Source: Periconia sp. R9002 (Eukaryota > Ascomycota > Dothideomycetes > Pleosporales > Periconiaceae). From it: a DNA stretch of 64,000 bases. A program made the position numbers and the translations under genes. Under the pieces are notes generated by a model that was not told where the DNA came from, ran no database searches, and saw nothing but the letters and a program-made list of their open reading frames with translations. The DNA is taken from contig JAMAHW010000002.1 in NCBI GenBank assembly GCA_023627715.1, forward strand, positions 1-64,000, in the 5' to 3' direction. Shown here in pieces: positions 22,857 through 33,801 of the stretch; position 1 is the first letter of the stretch, and each line of letters begins with the position of its first letter.

Positions 22857-25800
22857 ATGCCGCCACGACGTTCCGGCCGTAAATCGGCGGTCATGGAGAG
22901 TGTCTCGCCTGTGGTAGGGGACAGCAGTAAGTATTGACGCACGCTGTTGCCTGTTGCTGGTCACGTTTGCTAATCCCTTGCATAGTCGCGGTAGCCACTC
23001 CCCCGAACCCCCGCTCAACCACCACCAAGCGCTCACGAACCTCTCGTACTTTCGTGCCTGACTCTTCTGAGGCTGAGGACAACATCGAAGAACCTAAAGA
23101 GATCTCGCTACCTGTCAGACGAGTTCTGAGGGAGGTGGCAATTCCAGCCAAGATGGGCAACAAAACCAACGAGGCTATCTCTCGAGTCGATCAGCACAGT
23201 CACGACAGCTCAACTCGCTCCTCTTCTACACAAATCTCAGACACGGAAACCCCGAACACAAGTATCTCAACCACGCCCGTTTATTCACACTCTCGTCGTA
23301 AATCCAACCGCAAAAGTGGTCTCAGCCAGGCTGTAAGCGCGGGTCTTGGCAGCTCTAGTTCACACAAACGGCCATTGTTACTGGTCGAAGACACTGAAGA
23401 TGAAGCGGAAGAGACAGATGTAGATCTGGACTTTGTGGAGGAGATGCGCACCCGCAAGCGCCAGAAGACCGCCACCATGCCCACCTCTGCGGCCAAAGGC
23501 AAGGGGAAAGCAAAGGCTACGGATCAGGACGCGATCATGATTGACAGCGATTCCTCTTTGACAGATGTGCCCGTCACCAACTCTAAAGGAAAAGGAAAAG
23601 CCAAAGCCAAGACAACTGGACGCCGCTCTCTACGTGCAAGTGGGGTCAAGGCACAGGCACCCATGATATCGGATGACGGTTCTGATTTAGAGATGTCAGA
23701 CTTTGTCGCTGAATACGATTCGGCCTCTGAGCCTGAGTGGGAACGTCCCTTCGGAATGGTTATTAGCGATGATTCTTCCGAGGATGTACCTCTTGCTTTC
23801 AATAACAAGCCTGCTCCGTCCAAGGTACCCCGTGGAAAGGACGCGAAACGCGGGAAGGCGAAGAAAAAATCTCGGTCTGAAATGAGAGAAATCAATGCTC
23901 GTCGCGCTAGGTTCGCACACATATCGGACAAATGGGAGCGGAAGCGCGCCATGAATCGCGAACGAGCGGAACAATCTCATCCCAAACTTCTCACTATGTG
24001 GGATACTTTGGCTGAGGTGCCTATCCTCGAAGTCGAGAAGATTGAGCAACCCAAAGCAATCAACCGACGACTGAAACCCTTCCAGCTCGAAGGTGTGTCC
24101 TGGATGATTAGACAAGAGAAAACCCCTTACAAGGGTGGTCTTTTGGGCGATGAAATGGGCATGGGGAAAACTATCCAAGCCGTTTCCTTGATAATGTCAG
24201 ATTTCCCAGCCAAAGACCCCACTCTTGTCTTGGTCCCTCCTGTCGCATTGTTGCAGTGGTCAAATGAAATCAACGAGTACACGGATGGCAAATTGAAGGT
24301 GCTTGTCTACCATGGTACTAACTCAAAGTGTAAGAAAATGACGGTCAAAGACCTGAAGAAATATGATGTGATCATGGTGTCTTATAACAGCTTGGAATCT
24401 TTGCACCGCAAGGAAACCAAGGGATGGAGCCGTGGCGAAGACATTATCAAGGAGAGGTCACCGCTTCATGCGATTCACTATCACCGTCTGATCCTTGACG
24501 AAGCTCACAGCATCAAATCTCGAACTACGGGCGTAGCAAAAGCTTGCTTTGCACTGAAGGGAACTTACAAGTGGTGCTTGTCAGGCACTCCAGTGCAGAA
24601 TCGCATCGGCGAGTTTTTTTCACTTCTGCGCTTTCTCGAAGTCCGACCCTTTGCAGACTATTTCTGTCGAAGCTGCGATTGCGAGCAGCTTCATTGGTCT
24701 GTAGATGATGACCACATGTGCACAGCCTGCAATCATGGAGCCTCCGAACACATCTCCGTGTTCAATCAAGAGCTTCTCAATCCCATCACAGGAGATGATC
24801 CAGAACTACGCGAGGATGCTTTGGCGAAGTTGCACATGATCACTGCCCGAATCATGTTACGCCGCATGAAGCGTGATCACACGAACTCAATGGAGCTTCC
24901 CATGAAGGACATCGTGATTCACAACGAGTTCTTCAGTGAGATTGAGCGCGACTTCTCGTCGTCGATCATGTCCAATTCCGCTCGAAAGTTCGATACTTAT
25001 GTCGCGCAAGGAGTGATGCTCAACAACTATGCCAACATTTTCGGTTTGATCATGCAGATGCGGCAGGTCGCCAACCATCCGGATCTTCTGCTGAAGAAGA
25101 ATGCAGCTGAAGGTAGCCAGAATGTCTACGTTTGTAACATCTGTGATGAGCCGGCTGAAGATGCAATTCGCTCACGCTGCCATCACGAGTTTTGTCGGGC
25201 TTGCGTCAAGGATTTTGTGGAGACTTGTGAAGCCTCCGGTACTGATGCTGATTGTCCACGCTGCCATATAGCATTGTCTATCGATTTCGAGCAGCCAGAG
25301 CTTGAGCAAGACGAAGACAGCGTGAAGAAGACATCTATCATCAATCGCATCAAGATGGAGAATTGGACCTCGTCTACGAAGATTGAGATGCTCGTCTACG
25401 ATCTTTACAAGCTGCGTAGCAAGAAGCAGACACTGAAGTCGATTGTCTTCAGTCAGTTCACATCCATGTTGCAGCTGATCGAATGGCGTCTGCGTCGCGC
25501 AGGTTTCAACACAGTCATGCTCGACGGTTCCATGACACCTGCTCAGCGACAGAAGAGCATTGAACACTTCATGACAAACCCGGACGTGGAAGTGTTCCTC
25601 GTATCTCTCAAGGCTGGCGGTGTTGCCTTGAATTTGACGGAGGCCTCTCGGGTTTTTATCGTTGACCCGTAAGTGTCCCCCTCGTTTTGTTTTCGTGTCT
25701 GCTTGCTAACACAATACAGTTGGTGGAACCCAGCTGCCGAATGGCAGTCCGCTGATCGATGCCATCGCATTGGACAGAAGCGTCCTTGCGTGATTACGCG

Positions 25801-25948
25801 ACTATGCATCGAAGACAGTGTAGAATCCCGAATGGTAGCGCTGCAGGAGAAGAAAGCAGCCATGATCGCGGGCACGGTCAACAATGACAAAGTGGCCATG
25901 GATCGCCTTAGTCCGGAGGATTTGCAATTCCTTTTCCGTGGTACCTAA
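22857..25948 (+). CDS. RAD16: Nucleotide excision repair SNF2-type ATPase/RING protein Rad16
   Basis: Subunit of the NEF4/GG-NER complex (with Rad7) that finds damage in non-transcribed DNA and has E3 ligase activity. Exons 22857-22926, 22986-25668 and 25720-25948 give 993 residues. About 370 N-terminal residues are Ser/Lys-rich and disordered with acidic patches. The SNF2 helicase core has [16 protein letters not shown] (Walker A), [11 protein letters not shown] (DEAH) and a [19 protein letters not shown] motif. A C3HC4 RING ([12 protein letters not shown] to CPRCH) is inserted between helicase lobes, which is diagnostic for Rad16. Lobe 2 ends with the [18 protein letters not shown] motif. 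Introns have GTAAGT donors. Confidence 0.96.
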
Positions 25949-27416
25949 GCAACGAGAGACGCTACGTATTTGTGGAATGCTCACCGTCTATGTGGGCATT
26001 AAGAGCATATTTTCCACGCAAGAGCCTGGAGCACAGGTGTGATTTTGAGTTTCTATGGGGTACAATGGCGCTTCAGGGATACTGGAATGTTTCAATACCT
26101 CTTCATTCGGATAAATGGGATTTCAAAGGTTCAGTGCGAGCAAGCAACATGGCGTATACGGCTTAACAGGATATGACCTAGACATCGTGGTAGAATTGCT
26201 CAGCATGCTCTATCGTGAAATATTCTTAGTGTAAAAATCAAGTATCTCATAAATAACTTTCTGAAACAGTGAGTTGTGAGACTTGTAAGTTCAGCTCGTG
26301 GTAAGGACGAAAAGCGACTGTCTATGAGACAATATGGGGGAACATGCCAAGCATCATCGAGTGGGGGCGCTAAGCATCATCTGATCGATTATCGGCTCCA
26401 TAATTCCCTGCATCTTCCAACTGCAGAGAGAACATCCACAGACAACATTCCCATCCAAGATTCCCATCACAATTCCCATCGTTTATCTTGCATGTAACTT
26501 GCTGCTTCCGGTCATTAAAAGGATAGTATCTGTTTAGACGTGGACCTTGCTTCTAGCTTGTAGTTTCCCCTGCAAATATAGCGACCATAAGAGGTACTTG
26601 AAACCATCACGTCTCAATAACAACACTTGGACAAGAATCTACAGCCATCAGAGAAGATGCCTCCAGCAAACTTAAACTCTAATGTCACCCCGCGGGCCCG
26701 AGGAGATGCATCAACGTGCATAGTTTCTGTTACGTGATGCTGGTCTTTGTTACGTACAAAGAATCCTCAAACTAGCTACCGTTGACGCAAAGTACCGCAG
26801 CCGTACAACGTACCATCTGCGATCGTCATCGCTTCGTCGCGCGGAAACCAAAATCCGACGTTTAACTTTGGTATTTTTTCGTACCCGGCTACTTCTTCTC
26901 TACGCATTCGAGGTTTTCGCTGGATGAATACCGCCCCCTGCTGCTGTGTTAGGCGTAATATAATGGTCACTTGAGAACTAAACAGCAGATCTTTTCTCTC
27001 TCTTTTTCCTCACATCCCAGGATACGACTCGGATCACATTCCTTGACATTCCCATGGAGACCCGTATTTCGGAGTATATATACATTGTATCTCGTACGTG
27101 TTTACGGTATTGGGCAGTCGTCTGAGTAAGTTACACATACTGCAGTTACGAAAAGAAGTCTTACCGCAGGTTTATTTCGGGCAAGAGTTAGTTTATGGCG
27201 TGCTTGTTCGTCTATTGGGAGACTGTGACTGCGAATCGGGTATAAGCACTCCTCTGCTCCATCTTCCTGCGCCGCATCTTCCTTGGGCATTGAATTACTG
27301 CCACGTCGTTCCAATCCTCGGTTTCAATACAAGAGCTTTAAGAGTTATCATGTATCGGTGACATATTACCTACCATTCCTACCTAATCTGTCTGTCGGAA
27401 CGAAGCAATTCGCATC
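25949..27416. other. Intergenic, nothing recognised
   Basis: About 1.47 kb between co-oriented genes. Open frames are short, without protein-like composition, and I see no repeat or RNA gene. The right part is the promoter of the HPP gene. Confidence 0.5.
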
Positions 27417-28533
27417 ATGATATCTCTTTCTCAAACGGCAAAGTGGAACTTCGACATCGACCGCTATGTCAACAAGATCGTTCCTCCTTCACCGTTACAC
27501 AAGCTTCCCACAACTATCTCGAGATGGTTCGGTTACAGGAAAGAGCAAGGACCGGATATTGGTAACGTGATGGGAGCCTTTTGGTCTTTTGTAGGCGCAT
27601 TTTGCGGGTTAGCTGTCATTGCGGCTGTTTTTAACAATGTGGTCGATATTCAAGCGCATAATCCTCCCGCGTTGATTGCGAGTTTTGTAAGTTTTTGAAA
27701 AATCTCATTTCCATACCCACTTCTAGGTTCATCCACACGACGCCATAACAGAGCAAAACAACAACTTTATTAACCAAGTTTCTAACCACCCCCAGGGCGC
27801 CTCTGCAATCCTCGAATATAATGTAATCCGTTCTCCCCTAGGCCAACCCCGCAACGCTCTCCTAGGACACACTTTCTCCGCCCTCATTGGTGTCAGCATA
27901 ACTAAACTCTTCCTCCTGCATCCATCCGCTTTCCCCCATCTCCGCTGGATCGCTGGCGCTGTCTCTTGCGGCCTCGCCTCAGCCGTGATGCTGCTAACCG
28001 GCACCGTGCACCCACCAGGAGGCGCGTCCGCCGTGCTCGCCGCTACCAGCCCTGAAATCACCGCTATGGGATGGTATTTCGTTGGCCTTGTCATGCTCGG
28101 CACGTCGCTGATGCTGTGCGTCGCGCTCGTGATCAACAACATCCAGAGGACCTTCCCTGTGTATTGGTGGACACCTTTGGATGTCAAACGTACGAGGAGA
28201 AAGGACGAGGAGGTTATGCCGGATGCCACGGGTGGTTTTGAGTTTGAAAGTGAGGAAAAGGAAAAGAGTACCAGCACAGGCGGGAAAGACGACGACAAGG
28301 GAACGAGTATTCTCATATCATCGACCGGTGTGTCGTTGCCGGCCGATCTCGCACTCAACACGGAGGAAGCAAAGCTGTTGGAACGTTTGAAGTCTAGGCT
28401 AGCAAAAATGGAGAGGACTAGTGAGGACGAGGAAACGGAAGGTTCAAACGCGTCGGTCAGGTCGAGCACTGAGATTACGATGGTGCCTAGTCACCATGCT
28501 GCGGGGAGGGATAGCGACGGCGGCATCCCTTAA
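27417..28533 (+). CDS. HPP family integral membrane protein
   Basis: Membrane protein of the HPP family (Pfam HPP), which in plants and cyanobacteria includes nitrite transporters of chloroplasts; fungal members are uncharacterised. Exons 27417-27686 and 27796-28533 give 335 residues. The N-terminal part has a hydrophobic helix (VMGAFWSFVGAFCGLAVIAA). After the intron, GASAILEYNVIRSPLGQPRN, an ALLGHTFSALIGVSITKLFL helix, and the name-giving TGTVHPPGGASAVLAA motif follow, then a last helix with LVMLGTSLMLCVALVINNIQR. The C-terminal about 115 residues are charged and predicted cytosolic. The four-helix arrangement is normal for the family. Transport substrate not deducible. Confidence 0.88.
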
Positions 28534-29423
28534 CTTATCATCGCTATGCGATGGGGCTACTTCACGCAAAATTTTTCTCCGCCGTCATTCAGAATCCAAC
28601 TTGAACTGGCTGCGAAAGATTGCCAGTTACGAAAAAATTAAACATGACAACCGTATGATACCCCGAGCAATCATTGCTTTTGCGATGAAACTATCATTCT
28701 TTTGATACCTACCATACCACGTTACATCTGCCCTCATACCTTCTAATCGCCTATCCCATCCCGCCTCCCTATCCCTCTATCGCACCTTCCAAAAACAAAA
28801 CCTCTCCATCTACCCCAAAGAAGCACTATACTCGCTCCCACAATACCTCCCTCGTCCATAACTTCTCCCAACTTTTGAAATAATTCATCTACAACCCCCC
28901 CCCCCCCCCCCCCCTCCACCCACTCCTTCAACACCCCCTTCCTGTCACACCCAAATAACTCACCTCAAGTGCTACATGAACAATACTCTAACATACGATC
29001 AACGTACTTCTAACAAGTCAGAACTCAGCAACATTAGCATATTGCGCCGTATATGAGGATCATGAACTAGACCGCCTCTCTCAGGTGGGTAGATTAAAGA
29101 TGTTTTTGATCGACAAAGGTATCGTAATTATTAAAAAATTTGGAATGTTAAACATTACTCTTCCTTCATGCACTCTTTCTTTACCAAATACTACTTCTTG
29201 ACCTTCCTTTGCCCACCATCATCATGTCTGTGATGAGTCGGAGAATCATTGTCACCATACCATAGTTAGATTATTATAGGACATTAAATCTAGGATGATC
29301 ATTGTCCTCTGAATCCCAAGTCTTTAAGTTCAAGATTTGTCCATTCAAAACACTATATCATTACGACATTCGATTATCGCTCTTTCACTGCTTCGGATGC
29401 CTGGAATTTATTATCTAGCCAAC
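28534..29423. other. Convergent intergenic region with poly-C tract
   Basis: About 890 bp between converging genes. A homopolymer of about 20 C residues lies at about 28895-28914. Nothing coding is recognised. Confidence 0.5.
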
Positions 29424-31944
29424 CTACGTGTCCTTTTTCTTCAGGGTAAACATGTCCTTGATCCGTCTGAATGATGTTCTCTTCCTTTCCTCGTTTGCAG
29501 CAGACTTCATACCCACCTTCACCTGCGAGAGCTCATTACGACAACGAATAGTAATGTCATGTTCAGAGCCGTACGTTTCTACATATCCCCGGTACAATCG
29601 TTCATACAACTCTACAGACTCGCTGTATTCATTCAATTCATACAAGGTCACGGCAAGCGACCGTACCGTAACCAGCGTGAAGGGGTGCCGCTCCCCTAGC
29701 ACTTCCTCCCGCTTTCCAAGCACTTTTCGGAAAATTGACTCTGCAGCCTTGTGCTTCCCCTGTTTTGACATTATTTGCGCTATGGTATATGTGCACAACA
29801 GTGTTCTTTGATCTTGCCCCCCAAATTCCTTCTCGAATCTTTCTAACACTTGTCGGGTGAGTGCTTCAGCTTCCTCATACTGTCCTAAATGGTTCAACGT
29901 AGCTCCTAAATACAGGAGAGTTCGTGGATTGAGATACTCCATGTACTTCCTCTCGTCTTCTAGCAATTTCCGAAATAGTGTTTCTGCTTCTTTAAACTTC
30001 TTCTGATTACGCCAAATCGATCCTAATTGGCCTCTACAATTTAGCGTTATAGGATGTTCCACTCCTAGCTGTTTCTCGAATCCCTGTAGCACCTGCAGAG
30101 TACGCTCCTCCGCTTCCATATATTCTCCGAGGCTTGAAAGTATGAGAGCTAGGCATTCGACACTGCGTAGTGTGCCTAGACTCTCCAATCCAAGCACACG
30201 CGTTCGAATCTCAACTGCTTTCCTCGCTATCTGTTGCGCTGCGCGGAATTTGCCTAATCGTTCCAGATACCATGAAACACGAGTCAACAACTTCGCCTGC
30301 GCCTCCATCCCCTTCTCTGAGTCAGGCTCGGCGTTGAGCAAAGGCTCGATGTGTGGAAACAGCTGCTCACATATTGGCCAATTCTCATATACTCCGTTTG
30401 GGAATTGCTCAGCCATTATCTCTAGAAAAATGTCACTCCAATACACCAAGTTTCCGGTGGACTTGAGCCAGACTTGGGTACAGAATTGCACGAGAGGGTG
30501 CATCCCACACATGGTGCCATCCGCTTCGATTGAGACTATTGAGTAGGCGTGGAGCGTGTTAAGGTCTTCATCCAAGGTCTTCTCAACTGGAGTACTTCGT
30601 CGTAGCACCCATTCCGGGATCCCCTGTGGATTAAAGAAGCTCAGCAACGATAACAATTCGGTTGCCGTCCGCCGTTCTTGCTGGATCTTCTCAAAAGACA
30701 TCTGCCACGTCGTCATCACCGAATTTGATGCGGTCTCATCTCGTCGGAGATCATCAGCTTCATGATGCAGTAGCCTCTCACGTTTCTCTTTGCTGGAGAG
30801 GAACGACTGGATGAAAGCTGATATCGACGAGATCGCCTGTCGATTGATGTACGCTGCGGCTTGAGCAATGGCCAGAGGCACACCATTAAGAATGTTTACC
30901 AGTTTTTCCAGTTCATCGGGATAGGTGCGGGCCAACTTTTCATCTGATAGCTTCGTGCGTAAGAGCTGTAGGCTTTGATTTTGGTCCATTGTCGTTACTT
31001 GCTTGATATTTTTGTGGCCTCCCACTAGCCTAGCCGCTGCTTCATTGTTGCGTGACGTAATTAGTATCGATCCGTTGCCATTTTTCGGGAGGTAGGTTGC
31101 CAGCGACAAAGGAATTGTATCTTGTTGCTGCGGACTCGGATCTCCTTGTGGCGGTGACGGGAAGAAAGTGTCTGTATCATCCACGTTGTCTAGTACTATC
31201 ATCCACCGTTCAGTTCTTTCGTCTTCGAGCCAGTTGCACACTAATCGCAGTTCGTCTACGTTTGGTTGGTTATGGCCTGGTAGTTGAAGCCTGTGTGCGA
31301 TGTTTTTGTACGCCTGCTCGAATCGAGGGCGAGTGCTGGCGTGCACCCAGAACACATGGGGGCGCGGCTCTGTTCTGAAAAAATCGTGGGCATATTGTAT
31401 AGCAAGCTGCGATTTACTACCTATCTTCAGACTTGTTACTCTCGAGGGGCAAAAGCCTACTTACCCTACTCCACCAAGGCCCACCAGCGCAGCGCGAGCA
31501 CCCGGTGGGGCACATTTATTGCGCACCCAGTCGAGGATCTCAACCCGTTTGACAAAATCAGGATCTGGGGCAAATGGGATGGTGGAAAAAGGTTCATTTG
31601 GTTCAGTTTTTTTATCTTTCGGTGTGTCAGTATCAGTAACGTAAATTATTCTGGTCCTACAGGGGTATGACATGTCGGGAGGACACATATCGGGCAGCTA
31701 GTGTACCAGGTTCACAAATCAGATAACTATACCAGACATACTACGTAGGTAGTAGAGCTTCTAATTTGTAGAACCTATTAGTCCTCCCGATATGTGACTT
31801 CCCGGCGTGTCACTCCTCTGTACTAGACGTACCTTGCGGCACGGGTCCATAGTAATTGTTCATGGTGGCCCCCTGCTCGAAGCGTAGGCCTGCGAAAACA
31901 TTGTGGCCCTCAATAGCTCCATTGAAATTCGTGGAATTTGACAT
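29424..31944 (-). CDS. NB-ARC/TPR NLR-like receptor with N-terminal amyloid-signalling-type motif
   Basis: Fungal NOD-like receptor. Exons 31944-31833, 31615-31465 and 31416-29424 give 751 residues. Residues about 5-30 form a short Gly/Asn-rich segment (F7-N8, then G13-H14-N15-V16, G19, R21-F22, G25) with no globular domain before the NB-ARC. Walker A GLGGVGKS is at 83-90, split by a 48-bp intron exactly inside the motif. Walker B is RWMIVLDNVDD near 159-168, and GVPLAIAQAAAYI marks the GLPL-type motif. From about 490 onward at least five kinesin-light-chain TPR repeats follow (for example GEYMEAEERTLQVLQGFEKQ). Intron 1 is 217 bp because it contains a 161-bp MITE. The gene is divergent from a SesB-like hydrolase bearing a matching motif. 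No repeats of WD or ankyrin type. Confidence 0.88.
31660..31820. mobile_element. 161-bp Tc1/mariner-type MITE in NLR intron 1
   Basis: Long imperfect terminal inverted repeats (over 40 bp) begin CAGGGGTATGACATGTCGGG at the left and end, as complement, with CAGAGGAGTGACACGCCGGG at the right. Both ends share the inner CACATATCGGG block and a later GGTT..ACAAAT block. TA dinucleotides flank the element at 31658-31659 and 31821-31822, consistent with TA target duplication. The element lies wholly in the first NLR intron; without it that intron would be 54 bp, the usual size here. Confidence 0.8.
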
Positions 31945-32461
31945 GCTCAATGCTAAGCAGCTCGAGCCGCAAAAATACTCATATTTGATACAAAAGAGTG
32001 TACCGAAGGTGAAAGTAAGTTAATGATAGGAGGATAGCCAGGCTGGCGCTTAGCAGCTGAAGAGATGCAGAGAATGCTGCATGTTTTACATAATCTGATA
32101 TATCCTTGTCGTACCTGACACGAAGAGCGACAATGAAGGATGATGTACATGTACCAGACATCTAGAAGTACCACACACGCCACAGTGATTTATATGAATG
32201 TGCACTAGTCTTATGGATAGGGATACTGTAGCGCACCGAACACAGCAGCAACTTCACGGTTTTTTTTATAATTGATTGAAGGATTATGGCTGTCTTTCAC
32301 TGGGTTGGTAACAGGGCTTCAGGTTCCTGAATCCTGATTGAGCGTGATTGGGCGTTCTACCCCTGCCCATAAAAGCTGGAGCCTTCCTCAGCCTTGTATG
32401 TTTCGCAGTCTCTTGAACCACCGCAATAAGAAAATATAGATAATTCTTTCTTGAGATATCA
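31945..32461. promoter_or_regulatory. Shared divergent promoter of the NLR and the SesB-like hydrolase
   Basis: About 517 bp between the two start codons. No coding sequence or obvious motif was recognised. Divergent arrangement suggests co-regulation of receptor and effector. Confidence 0.45.
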
Positions 32462-33801
32462 ATGCATTCCATCAAAAATTTTGTCGGTCGATTATCACCG
32501 CGCGCTGTAGTAGGTGCAGAGCCGACACAAGACCAAGCTCCAACAGATGAGCTCTTCTCCACAGCTGGTGCCTACGGCCTTCGAACATTATCGGAAAGCG
32601 CCGAAAACACGGTCGAGTATGTCACTTTGGTGAATAGCGCGTTGGCCTCTAACTGGCGTTACTAGCATTGTGTTCGTCCACGGTCTGACTGGGAATCGCG
32701 AAAATACATGGACCGACAAATCCGCCCACGTATTTTGGCCTCAGGATCTTCTAGCCAAAGATTTACCGAAGGCGCGGATTGCCACGTTCGGGTATGACGC
32801 CGACATAGTGGGAGGATTGAGCATGGCTGGGAATGGCACTTTGAGAGATCATGGTAAGGCTTTGGCTGAAGACGTCGCGATGTGGCGTAAGAGGTCACGC
32901 ACTGTAAGGTTTCTGAAGTAACTCCAGTCTGGTAGAGGATGTAAAAAAGAGAGACGTATGTTGACCCGAATGATAGAATCTCCGTCCTCTGATATTCGTC
33001 GCACACAGTCTCGGTGGTCTGGTAGTTGAACAGGTGAGTTACTCAACGACACGCAAACTCGCTACAACTCCATTGATACAAAGATAGTCTCTTCTTGTCT
33101 CTCGCGGTTCAGCACAGCAGCACGTCAAAGACCTGCTTGAAAGCACTATAGCAATTGCGTTCATGGGCACGCCACATCTCGGGGCGAACCTCGCTAATTG
33201 GGGGACTCCTATCTCCAGGCTGTCCAACCTACTGCGTAAAACAAACACAGAAATCGTGGCACTTCTCAAACCCGGTTCCGAAATGCTTGCCGCGGTTCAA
33301 CAGGAATTCCACACCATGCTAGATGATCGAAGTAGAAACGAGGGCAAACATCTCAACATCTACTGTTTCTATGAGGAAGTTGGGTACACGGGCATCGGCG
33401 AGGTATAACAAAGTACTACTACCCTCAGTATTATATCATCTAAGTCTTTATAGATTGTACCGAAGCAATCCGCTATTCTCACCGCATACCCAAATAACGC
33501 TATCCACTCAACACATACTGGTATGCCGAGGTTCAAAACAGCCATGGATGCCGGGTATATACGAGTCCAAAGCCAACTCTGGCTTTGGTACAACGAAGTT
33601 GAAGAAAACCTGGAAAGATTGAATCGGGATGAGACTGTGGCAGGAACGCAGCAACAGCAACACTCTCTTCCACCTGGTAGGGATGAGAACGGTGGTAACA
33701 GAGGGGCTTCGGACGGCGGTGTCGTTTTCAACGCACCCGTCACTGGTCACAATGTAGTGAATGGTGCGAGATTTACGGGAGGTACTTTACACTTTTCTTG
33801 A
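32462..33801 (+). CDS. SesB-like alpha/beta-hydrolase (serine esterase) with C-terminal amyloid-signalling-type motif
   Basis: Putative lipase/esterase effector. Five exons (32462-32616, 32666-32903, 32977-33033, 33088-33402, 33454-33801) give 370 residues. The oxyanion segment VFVHGLTGNRENTWT is near 54-68, the nucleophile S142 sits in VAHSLGG, and the catalytic His is probably H276 in STHTGMPRF. GTPHLGANLANWG is another SesB/DUF676 family landmark. A Gln/Gly/Asn-rich linker leads to the last about 25 residues, where F347-N348, G353-H354-N355-V356, G359, R361-F362 and G365 match the NLR N-terminal motif in spacing and identity. Exon 3 is only 57 bp. All junction phases agree, so the gene appears intact despite several stop codons in unspliced frames. 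Cell-death activity is inferred, not shown. Confidence 0.85.

Noticed and set aside
31616..31832. Possible frameshift between the first and second NLR exons
   Set aside because: Resolved by a GTACGT donor and an AAAG acceptor at 31616; the junction phase and the total coding length then agree, and the extra length is the MITE.
32462..33801. Hydrolase first suspected to be a pseudogene because of stops between open segments
   Set aside because: Placing four short introns with normal splice sites restores one frame with all active-site motifs and a length divisible by three.
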